This document shows, in pieces, positions 37,161 through 44,425 of a stretch of DNA of 51,661 bases (position 1 is its first letter; every line of letters begins with the position of its first letter). Below the pieces are notes generated by a model. The model ran no database searches. It was not told the DNA's origin and saw nothing but the letters and a program-made list of their open reading frames with translations. The translations under genes were made by a program, and so were the position numbers. This DNA is from Deltaproteobacteria bacterium (GTDB lineage: Bacteria; Desulfobacterota; GWC2-55-46): assembly GCA_015075075.1 (NCBI GenBank), contig JABTVA010000001.1:1-51661 (forward strand). Direction: 5' to 3'.

Positions 37161-37832
37161 CGGCCCCGAGGGCGTGGTCTGGTGCCTGCCGGCGGTTCAC
37201 GATGAGCTCGAACGACTGGTGGCCAAGGCCAGCCGAGCACAAGGTCAGCTGGAATCGTTCTATATCGACAGGTACGAGGTCACCAACAAGAGGTTCAAGC
37301 GGTTTGTGGACGCAACCGGCCGCCCCCATCCCGAGCACTGGAAAGGCGGCCGCATACCCGACGGCAGGGAAGACCACCCTGTGGTGTACGTGAGCTGGGC
37401 CGATGCCGACGCCTTCTGCAAATGGGAAGCCAAAAGGCTCCCGACCGAGCAGGAATGGGAAAAGGCCGCAAGGGGCACTGACGGCAGGACCTTCCCCTGG
37501 GGCGACAAGTTCGACAGGAACAAGGGCAACACCCCAGTACAGGAACGAGGACACGCTGCCCTGTCAGGAGCTTCGAGGACGGCAAGAGCCCGTACTGGCG
37601 TATACGACATCGGCCAGCAACGCCTTCGAAGATGAATAAACAGCTGGTTTCAACCCATCCAGGAACACCCACGGGGCAAGAACACGACTGAGATAACAAG
37701 GTCATAAGGGGCCGGATCATGGTACGACTGCACCTATTACAAGTGCGGCATCCAGCGCGGTTTCAACAAGGATATTTTTCATACTCGAGGAACAACAACT
37801 TTGGCTTCAGGTGCGCAAAAGACGCAAAATAG
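37161..37832 (+). pseudogene. Formylglycine-generating-enzyme-fold protein, frameshifted
   Basis: SUMF1/FGE-sulfatase domain in pieces: GGSFTMSSN-like start in one frame, then ESFYIDRYEVTNKRFKRFV, DHPVVYVSWADADAFCKWEA and RLPTEQEWEKAARGTDGRTF with PWGDKFD in the next, then PQYRNEDTLP, then SWYDCTYYKCGI and the final RNNNFGFRCAKDAK in others, ending at 37832. CTYYKC has the Cx4C spacing of the catalytic Cys pair of true FGE, unlike the intact paralog at 39480. At least four indels. Its end overlaps the start of the next gene. Confidence 0.72.
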
Positions 37833-39426
37833 CGCCGGGGCATGGAGGGGTGCTGAGCGGAGCGGGACCTCAATAGGAGCGTACCTGGTCTTCACCGCTT
37901 TTTTAAGCGGCGCTATCGTGATGGTAATCGAGCTCCTCGGCTCGAGGATTATCGGGCCGCCGTTCGGCGTGAGTCTTTTCGTATGGACCTCGCTCATAAC
38001 CGTGGCCCTCGTCTCCCTGGCCATCGGATACTGGTTCGGCGGCAGGCTCGCGGACAGGAAGGCCAGCTGCGGCTCCCTCTTCGCGATAATACTGCTTGCC
38101 GGCCTTTTCGTGCTCTCGATCCCCCTCATCAAGGGGGTCGTCATAGGAAAGGCCGTCTACCTCGGCCTCCGGGCCGGGTCGCTGGCGAGCTCCGCCGTCC
38201 TTTTCGGACCGCCCCTCTTCCTCCTCGGGATGGTAAGCCCGTACACGGTGAAGCTTTACATGCGCGACGGCATGGGGGTCGGCAGGACCGTCGGCTGGCT
38301 CTATGCCGTTTCCACGTTAGGGAGCGTCACTGGGACGGTCCTTACGGGCTTTCTCCTCATCCCGAACCTCGGGGTCAATAACATCATCTATCTGTCCGCC
38401 TTCATCCTCTTCGGGATTTCCGCCGCTTACTGGGCGGTCTTCATGAAGAAACCGCTTGCGGTCGCCCTCATGGCCCTCCCCGCGGTCTTTTTTTTCGTCC
38501 CTGACGAGCTCCCTTCCGTTACAAGGCCGGACGGCACCAGCGTATCGGTAGTCATGAGCAAGGACAGCCCCTACGGGCAGATAAAGGTCGTGGACTACTC
38601 CTATGGAGACACCAGGTACAGGGAGTTCCTCCTTGAGAACATAATCCAGGGCGCAATCGACGTCACGACCGGCCTCCCCATATCGAAATACACCTATTAC
38701 GCCGAGCAGCTCGCGATAACGTACCGGCCGGGCTCCGAGCGGGCCCTCGTTATAGGGCTGGGGAGCGGCATACTCCCGAAAAGGTTCAGCCGCTACGGCA
38801 TCTCCACGGACGTGGTCGAGATAGACCGGACGGTCATAGACACGGCCTCGAATTACTTCTCGTTCGACCCTGGAAAGCACAGGATATACATCCAGGACGG
38901 GCGGTACTTCCTCAAGTCCCCGGGAGAGGACTACGATATCATCTTCCTCGACGCGTTCTCAGGCGACACTCCGCCCAGCCACCTTGTGAGCATCGAGTCA
39001 TTCGAACTCATGAAAAAAAGGCTCTCAAGCGGCGGGGTCCTTCTTATAAACTTCATCGGCGAGAGCCGGACAGGAACGCACGAGGTCCCGTCCATGCTGA
39101 AGGGCACGCTCAAGCGCGTCTTTTCGCACGTGGACGTATATGCGGCCGCAGGATATTTTTCCGACACTCCGCAGGTCGTCAATCTTCTTTTCGCGGCTTA
39201 CGACGGGGAGAGGGCGATTGACGGCGGGTTCGTGCCGGAGGACGTATTCCCGCCGTTCATTGAAGACCTGAAAGGACTTTATTCCAGGAAGATACCGCTC
39301 GAAAAGACAGGCGGCATTCTTTTCACCGACGACCACAACCCTATCGATTTCTACGACCTGAAGACCAGGGAACGGTTCAGGGAGTCGATAATTTCAAGCA
39401 CCGACAGCGCCGTTTTCATTCACTGA
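37801..39426 (+). CDS. Membrane-fused spermidine-synthase-like methyltransferase-fold protein
   Basis: A 541-codon open frame from a TTG at 37801; the true start is uncertain because this part overlaps the broken FGE-like end, and a start around 37880 just before AYLVFTAFLSGA is possible. Residues 25-240 form about seven membrane helices; residues 250-530 are a soluble aminopropyltransferase-type Rossmann domain with ALVIGLGSGILPKRF, VVEIDRTVIDTA, YIQDGRYFL and IFLDAFSGDTPPSHL. This two-part layout is common in bacterial proteins annotated as fused MFS/spermidine synthase; whether they make polyamines is doubtful. In an electron-transfer locus it may serve an envelope modification. The reaction is unknown. 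Confidence 0.8.
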   Translation: MASGAQKTQNSAGAWRGAERSGTSIGAYLVFTAFLSGAIVMVIELLGSRIIGPPFGVSLFVWTSLITVALVSLAIGYWFGGRLADRKASCGSLFAIILLAGLFVLSIPLIKGVVIGKAVYLGLRAGSLASSAVLFGPPLFLLGMVSPYTVKLYMRDGMGVGRTVGWLYAVSTLGSVTGTVLTGFLLIPNLGVNNIIYLSAFILFGISAAYWAVFMKKPLAVALMALPAVFFFVPDELPSVTRPDGTSVSVVMSKDSPYGQIKVVDYSYGDTRYREFLLENIIQGAIDVTTGLPISKYTYYAEQLAITYRPGSERALVIGLGSGILPKRFSRYGISTDVVEIDRTVIDTASNYFSFDPGKHRIYIQDGRYFLKSPGEDYDIIFLDAFSGDTPPSHLVSIESFELMKKRLSSGGVLLINFIGESRTGTHEVPSMLKGTLKRVFSHVDVYAAAGYFSDTPQVVNLLFAAYDGERAIDGGFVPEDVFPPFIEDLKGLYSRKIPLEKTGGILFTDDHNPIDFYDLKTRERFRESIISSTDSAVFIH

Positions 39427-39479
39427 CTAAAGGCCGGGCGGCGTCCGCACCCGGCGTGCATGCAAGGAGGAGATCATTG

Positions 39480-40277
39480 ATGCTCGGGACTGTATTGAGG
39501 AAATTCGCGCTCTTTTCCGCGCTCGCGGCTTTGACCGCCTGCTCGTCGGCCACGCCTCCCGACGGCATGGTGCGCGTCCCGAAAGGGAAATTCACTATGG
39601 GCAGCAACGAGGTCGACAAGGAAGCCAAGGCGGTCCAGTACGGCGACAGGAGGCCCTGGTACGCCAACGAGCGGCCCGAAAGGACGGAGAAGCTCAAGGA
39701 GTTCCACATCGACGCTACGGAGGTGACCAACCGCCAGTTCATGGAATTCCTGGCGGCCACCGGAAGGCCCGCGCCGCCGCACTGGATGGGAGGCAGCTAT
39801 CAGGCCGGGCTCGACGACCACCCGGTAGTCATGGTCACATGGAATGAAGCCGACGAGTTCTGCAGATGGAAAGGGAAACGGCTACCCACGGAAGCCGAAT
39901 GGGAAAAGGCCGCCCGCGGCACGGACGGAAGGCGGTTCCCCTGGGGGGATGATTTCGACCTCAAGAAGGTGAACACGCTTGGGGCGTACAACGGCACCCT
40001 GCCGGTAGGCTCGTTAAAGGACGGGGCCAGCCCGTACGGCGCGATGGACATGGCGGGGAACGCCCAGGAATGGACCGCCGACTGGTACAAACCGTATCCC
40101 GGAAACGACTTCAAAGACAAGGACTACGGCGAGCGCTTCAAGGTAGTGCGCGGCGGCGGGTGGGGAGGCATGGGCCATTACAGCCTCCAGGTCTACGTGA
40201 GGGCGGCCTTCAGGAACGCCGCTCCCCCTCAGGGCCGTTTTGACGACTTGGGGTTCAGGTGCGCCTGGCAGGGGTAG
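39480..40277 (+). CDS. Formylglycine-generating-enzyme-fold lipoprotein without catalytic Cys
   Basis: An exported 265-residue SUMF1-domain protein. AAGGAGG (39464-39470) selects the ATG at 39480; the lipobox LTACSS marks a lipoprotein. Fold markers: MVRVPKGKFTMGSNEVDKE, FHIDATEVTNRQFMEF, DHPVVMVTWNEADEFCRWKG, KRLPTEAEWEKAARG, FPWGDDFD, GNAQEWTADWY, VRGGGWGG and the final FRCAWQG. The place where FGE has its Cys pair (after RGGS) reads GGMGHYSLQV, so sulfatase activation is not expected. Such proteins are thought to act as binding modules in envelope complexes. It is a paralog of the damaged copy just upstream (37161). Confidence 0.87.
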   Translation: MLGTVLRKFALFSALAALTACSSATPPDGMVRVPKGKFTMGSNEVDKEAKAVQYGDRRPWYANERPERTEKLKEFHIDATEVTNRQFMEFLAATGRPAPPHWMGGSYQAGLDDHPVVMVTWNEADEFCRWKGKRLPTEAEWEKAARGTDGRRFPWGDDFDLKKVNTLGAYNGTLPVGSLKDGASPYGAMDMAGNAQEWTADWYKPYPGNDFKDKDYGERFKVVRGGGWGGMGHYSLQVYVRAAFRNAAPPQGRFDDLGFRCAWQG

Positions 40278-40348
40278 CCGGTTTCCTCCTGCCGCGGGCC
40301 CAGTCCCCGGCGCGATAACGGCTGAACTGGTGGAAAGGACCGTTTTTG

Positions 40349-42409
40349 ATGTCTGTTGGCGGCAAAAAGGCGATATGGTTGACCCTGTTCCTGGCTACGA
40401 CAGGGGTACTGTTGCCGGCTGCCGGGCTCTGCGACGACCCGCGGGACCCGTATATCTACAGGCTCCTCTACGGTAGCATCCAGTTCGATTTCAAGCACCA
40501 TACCGCCGAGGACGAGAACCGCACAAGGGAGAGCGATTCGTTCAAGCAGACCTACAAGCTCGACACCCTGGGCAACATCTATTCGCGCTACCTTATGACG
40601 TACAACGCCGGGGTGCGGTTCGTAACCAGCGACTCCTCGTATTCCTATACCGCCGACCGCAAAAGGGACGGCCTGAACTATTACCTCAAGACCGCGTTCC
40701 TACCGAAGTCGACGATGCCGCTCGAACTTTCGGTAAACCGGTCCACGAACACGACCGCCTTCTCGGGAACCGAGACCGAGGACACCATCACGAAATACAC
40801 CCTCAGGTGGGCCTTGAAAAGGGACGACCTCCCCAAGACCCTCCTTACGGCCTCGCAGACCGAGTCCGACCACAACGGCGCCACCTCGACCGCCTCGCAT
40901 TACAGGCTCGAGATGCAAAAGCAACTCGGGCGCACGCACAACAACTTCTATTACAACTACACGACCGGCGACAACTCGGACAGCATAACCGGCATCAACT
41001 TCATAAACCGGACCATCCTCTCAAGGGACACGACCCTGAGGTTCGGGTACGCGAGGAACCACAAGGACCCGCGTTTCGATAACGAATCCGAAGAGACCAC
41101 CCAGGGGATAACCATCAACCTGAGGTCCAGGCCCGGCCGGGAATTCAGCCAGTCCCACAACTACAGCTATTACTTGACCGAGAAAGAAACGCAAGATATC
41201 CACGGGCAGTCATACAGCGGCGCGGTCAACTACAGGTTTTCGAGAAACCTGAGCACGAACATGAGCCTTTATACCAGCGATTCGGTAACCGAATCAGCGA
41301 CATCGACGCTCGAAAGCTCAAGCCTCGACCTCAATCTCGGCGCGAGCTATACCCTCAGCCGGAATGTTGCGCTGGGGCAGACGATCACCTATAACTATGA
41401 CAAGCTCACAAACGGCAGGGTCAGGGAGAGCATAATTACCCAGACCTCGGTCACCTACGGTAAAGGCCTGGGTTGGGCGGACCTCTCCGCCTCTTACGGG
41501 CTCGGCTACAGGGAGAACGCGCTGGAGGAGGAGCGGTTGAACACGAGCACGGAGCTTACCGGCCTCGACCAGAACGTTTCAGCGACCCTGAGCGACATCG
41601 ACCTGACCAGGTTCGCGTCCTTTAACGCCTCCGCCAACTACAATCTCTTCACAGATGGGTCCGAGACTCTCAGCGAAGGCCACTCGTATTCACTGAGCGC
41701 ATCGAGCAGGGAGTGGCATGAATACGCTTCGGTTTCCGCGAATTATTTCTTTTACACGAACTCCTCACGGATAAATCTGGACACCAGGGACGAGGAGCGC
41801 ATCAACTTGAACGCAAACTCGAACTATTTCAAATACGTGAACCTGAGCCTCTTCTATGAGACCGTCTCGAAAAAAAACGAGTTCGTGGAGCTGGAAAACA
41901 GGGAGGAGGAGCAGTTCAAGTTTACCGCCAATTCAACCTATTTCAAGAACACCACCCTGAGCTTCTCTTACGACTTCTTCAAGGTCACCGACCCTGTGAA
42001 CGGCACGTCAAAAACGACGAACACGAACTTCGGGGCCGGGCACCTCCTAACGCACAGGAGGAGGCTCATGGGAGGCGACCTGGTCCTGCGCCTCGGGCTT
42101 ACGCGGAGGAAGACCGATTACTACGTGGAAAGCGAAACGACAACGGCGCTGAACCTCTCCGCCGCATACAGGAGGCGCCTCTTAAGGAACTCGGAATGGA
42201 ACGCTACCGCCGAAAGGACGTCCACCTGGCGGAATGAAGAGCTCATAGAGATAACCTCCATCACCAACACCATCAATACCGGCCTGAGGCATTGGAGCTT
42301 CTTCTTCGAGCACCGGTTCCTGATCCACGAAGAGGACCGGCGCGAGAGGACGGAGAACACCTTCTACCTGAGGGCGTCAAGGGGCTTCTTCAGAATGCTG
42401 CCTTTTTAG
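40349..42409 (+). CDS. Outer-membrane beta-barrel protein, porin of a cytochrome locus
   Basis: A 686-residue exported protein: signal peptide (AIWLTLFLATTGVLLPAAG), mature part of alternating hydrophilic/hydrophobic strands rich in Tyr, Ser, Thr and Asn (such as LSVNRSTNTTAFSGTETED and FRYG-like turns), no membrane helices, and a C-terminal Phe (FFRMLPF), the outer-membrane insertion signal. About 26 or more strands seem possible. Size and context resemble the large barrels of MtrB/PioB or Pcc-type porin-cytochrome conduits, but no specific family motif is recognised. The ATG at 40349 follows GGAAAGGA. It sits between the FGE-fold lipoprotein and a TPR protein, and likely provides the outer-membrane path for the cytochromes of this locus. 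Confidence 0.8.
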   Translation: MSVGGKKAIWLTLFLATTGVLLPAAGLCDDPRDPYIYRLLYGSIQFDFKHHTAEDENRTRESDSFKQTYKLDTLGNIYSRYLMTYNAGVRFVTSDSSYSYTADRKRDGLNYYLKTAFLPKSTMPLELSVNRSTNTTAFSGTETEDTITKYTLRWALKRDDLPKTLLTASQTESDHNGATSTASHYRLEMQKQLGRTHNNFYYNYTTGDNSDSITGINFINRTILSRDTTLRFGYARNHKDPRFDNESEETTQGITINLRSRPGREFSQSHNYSYYLTEKETQDIHGQSYSGAVNYRFSRNLSTNMSLYTSDSVTESATSTLESSSLDLNLGASYTLSRNVALGQTITYNYDKLTNGRVRESIITQTSVTYGKGLGWADLSASYGLGYRENALEEERLNTSTELTGLDQNVSATLSDIDLTRFASFNASANYNLFTDGSETLSEGHSYSLSASSREWHEYASVSANYFFYTNSSRINLDTRDEERINLNANSNYFKYVNLSLFYETVSKKNEFVELENREEEQFKFTANSTYFKNTTLSFSYDFFKVTDPVNGTSKTTNTNFGAGHLLTHRRRLMGGDLVLRLGLTRRKTDYYVESETTTALNLSAAYRRRLLRNSEWNATAERTSTWRNEELIEITSITNTINTGLRHWSFFFEHRFLIHEEDRRERTENTFYLRASRGFFRMLPF

Positions 42410-42415
42410 CTCGAA

Positions 42416-43225
42416 ATGGACGGGACACGCACGATAGCGGCCTCGCTCGCGTCGGGGCTCCTGCTCGCCGCGGCGGTGGCCCTCTCCTTCGCGACCCACG
42501 CGAGAAACGAGGTATGGTCGGACCAGCTCGCGATGTGGAGCGACGTCGTGGAAAAGTCGCCCATGAAGGCCAGGGCGCACCTGAACTACGCAATAGTGCT
42601 CGCAAGGCAGGGACAGCTCGACAGGGCGCTGGAGGAGAACATGAAAGCGGCTGCTCTAAGCCCCGGCCTTGCGAAGGCGCACTTCAACATAGGCGCCATC
42701 TACCACCTTCGCGGATGGGCCGACGAGGCGGTCGAAAAATACCGGCTTGCCCTGTCGCTGGACCCGCAGATAGCGCAGGCCCGCAACAACCTCGGGTACG
42801 CGTATTACACGCAAGGACTTCTGGACGAGGCAATGGAGGAATACAGGCTCGCCCTCGAGATAAAGCCAGCCAACACCAGCTCGCATATCAATATCGGGAA
42901 GATCCACGCGGACAGGGGGGAGCTTGAAGAGGCTCTGGCAGCTTACAGGAAGGCCCTGTTTTACGAGCCTGGAAACGTGATGGCGGGCTTAGGGTCCGGG
43001 GCCGCCCTCCTTGCCCTTGAAAGGCACGGTGAGGCGGAGTCCGCCCTCAGAGAGACCGTAAGGGGCAACCCCGGCTCAGCAGAGGCGCATTACGCTCTCG
43101 GAGACGCCCTTATGAAATCCGGGAAGACGGATGAGGCGAGGGCCGAGTTCCTGACCGCTCTGCGGCTGGACCCGGCACATGAGAAAGCGAGGGAATATCT
43201 CTCGGGTGCTGACAGCGCCCGTTAG
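42416..43225 (+). CDS. TPR-repeat protein with N-terminal membrane anchor
   Basis: A 269-residue protein with one N-terminal helix (residues 5-28) that may be an anchor or signal, then about six TPRs: KARAHLNYAIVLARQGQLDR, AKAHFNIGAIYHLRGWADEA, AQARNNLGYAYYTQGLLDEA, TSSHINIGKIHADRGELEEA and others to residue 262. The stretch NEVWSDQLAMWSDVVEKSP is like the segment before the TPRs in TMTC-type membrane O-mannosyltransferases, so it may be a trimmed relative without the enzymatic membrane part. It starts 6 bp after the barrel gene stop, so it is co-transcribed and probably helps assembly of the envelope complex. It overlaps the convergent HEAT gene by 4 bp. Confidence 0.83.
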   Translation: MDGTRTIAASLASGLLLAAAVALSFATHARNEVWSDQLAMWSDVVEKSPMKARAHLNYAIVLARQGQLDRALEENMKAAALSPGLAKAHFNIGAIYHLRGWADEAVEKYRLALSLDPQIAQARNNLGYAYYTQGLLDEAMEEYRLALEIKPANTSSHINIGKIHADRGELEEALAAYRKALFYEPGNVMAGLGSGAALLALERHGEAESALRETVRGNPGSAEAHYALGDALMKSGKTDEARAEFLTALRLDPAHEKAREYLSGADSAR

Positions 43226-44019
43226 GGCCTTATCTTCTGGAGCGCGCTCGTTGCCTCGGACCTTACCTGCTCGAAGGGGGAGTCCGCGAAGGCCTGTATG
43301 AACCCCTCGAAACCCCTTGCCTTGTCCCTGAGCGACGCGACCACCCTCAGGAGCCCTATGATGGAGGCGCGGTCTTCCCTGTCGCCGGCGTTCGTAAGCG
43401 CCTCGAATACCTTCTGCACGTCGCCCGCGCCCAGTTCCTCAGCGGAGTCCGCCAGCGCATCCGCCGAGACATCCAGCCCCTCAGGGCTCCCGGAGCCGAG
43501 TATTGCGAGGAGCGCCTCCACCCCTTTCCTGCCCGATTCAACGATGGCCTGGGCCGACGAGAACCTGAGTTCCGGCTCCCTGTCCCCGAGCACGTGGCGC
43601 TTTACTATGTCCAGCCCTTCGGGAAAACCCTGTATGAGCGCGGAGGCCGACGCCTTCCTCACATGGGGGGTATCGTGGTTCAGATTTTTCGTGAGGAGAT
43701 TCCTGGCCTCGAATGACTTTATCCTGGCAAGCTCCTGGGCCGACATCATTGAGACGTCCTCGTCCTTGTTCAAGAGCCCTGCGGCCATAATCTCGTAAAA
43801 GGCCTTGTTCCTTGCAAGCGCCACCATGTGCAGGATGGTCTTTGGGTAGACCCCCTGGGGGGGCGCATCGACAAGGTTCAAAAGCTCTTCAGCCGTTGCG
43901 GAAGGGTCTTCTTTCGCCAGGTGATTGAGGAGCATCGCCCCTTCCTCCCTGGTAACGGTCCCGGCCACCACCTTGAGGAACATGTTGTTAAGCTTTTCTT
44001 TTAACGAGCTCATCTGCAT
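43222..44019 (-). CDS. HEAT-repeat protein
   Basis: A 265-residue soluble, all-helical protein. The N-terminal 60 residues (VVAGTVTREEGAMLLNHLAK) form a helical hairpin; from about residue 75 there are five or more HEAT/PBS-like units such as SFEARNLLTKNLNHDTPHVR, GDREPELRFSSAQAIVESGR and the last SPFEQVRSEATSALQKIRP. No catalytic motif is visible. HEAT repeats act as protein-binding scaffolds. It converges with the TPR gene and diverges from the 903-residue orphan. No role can be assigned. Confidence 0.75.
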   Translation of the reverse strand: MQMSSLKEKLNNMFLKVVAGTVTREEGAMLLNHLAKEDPSATAEELLNLVDAPPQGVYPKTILHMVALARNKAFYEIMAAGLLNKDEDVSMMSAQELARIKSFEARNLLTKNLNHDTPHVRKASASALIQGFPEGLDIVKRHVLGDREPELRFSSAQAIVESGRKGVEALLAILGSGSPEGLDVSADALADSAEELGAGDVQKVFEALTNAGDREDRASIIGLLRVVASLRDKARGFEGFIQAFADSPFEQVRSEATSALQKIRP

Positions 44020-44425
44020 TAAATCCTCGATTGGACTCGGCCCTGGCGGCCTTCGCCCCGGGCTGGACTCTTGCCTGTCAGCTGATGAGAAGGACGACTA
44101 CCCGGGATTTATACCATAAAAACGGCCGGTGTAAAACAGGTTTAATGCGTTTCCGGCGGCCAGCTTACCTGAGATACCGGCTCAAGGGAATGAAAGCTGC
44201 TGGGCCGGTTATTTTTATCGTAAACCATGGAATCGAATCTCTTCAGTGACCGGGCGCACGAAGCGCCCCGGAGGTGTGACTTAAACCCTTGATTTGAAGT
44301 CCTTTTTATTGATAAGCTGGGAACTCAGGAGTTCTTTCGCCGGGTCTTGTTACAAGCTTGTTGAATCCGGCCGGGCCCGGCAAACCGCCCAGGGCCGGCC
44401 AGGGCTGAATACAAAAGGACTGCAG
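44020..44425. other. Intergenic region between divergent HEAT and orphan genes
   Basis: About 400 bp that should hold both promoters. The open frame upstream of 44426 extends into it but has no RBS-supported start. No repeat or RNA signal is obvious. Confidence 0.45.

Noticed and set aside
39480..40277. Sulfatase-activating formylglycine-generating enzyme
   Set aside because: The fold is right, but the catalytic Cys pair is missing, so it is called a non-catalytic FGE-fold lipoprotein.
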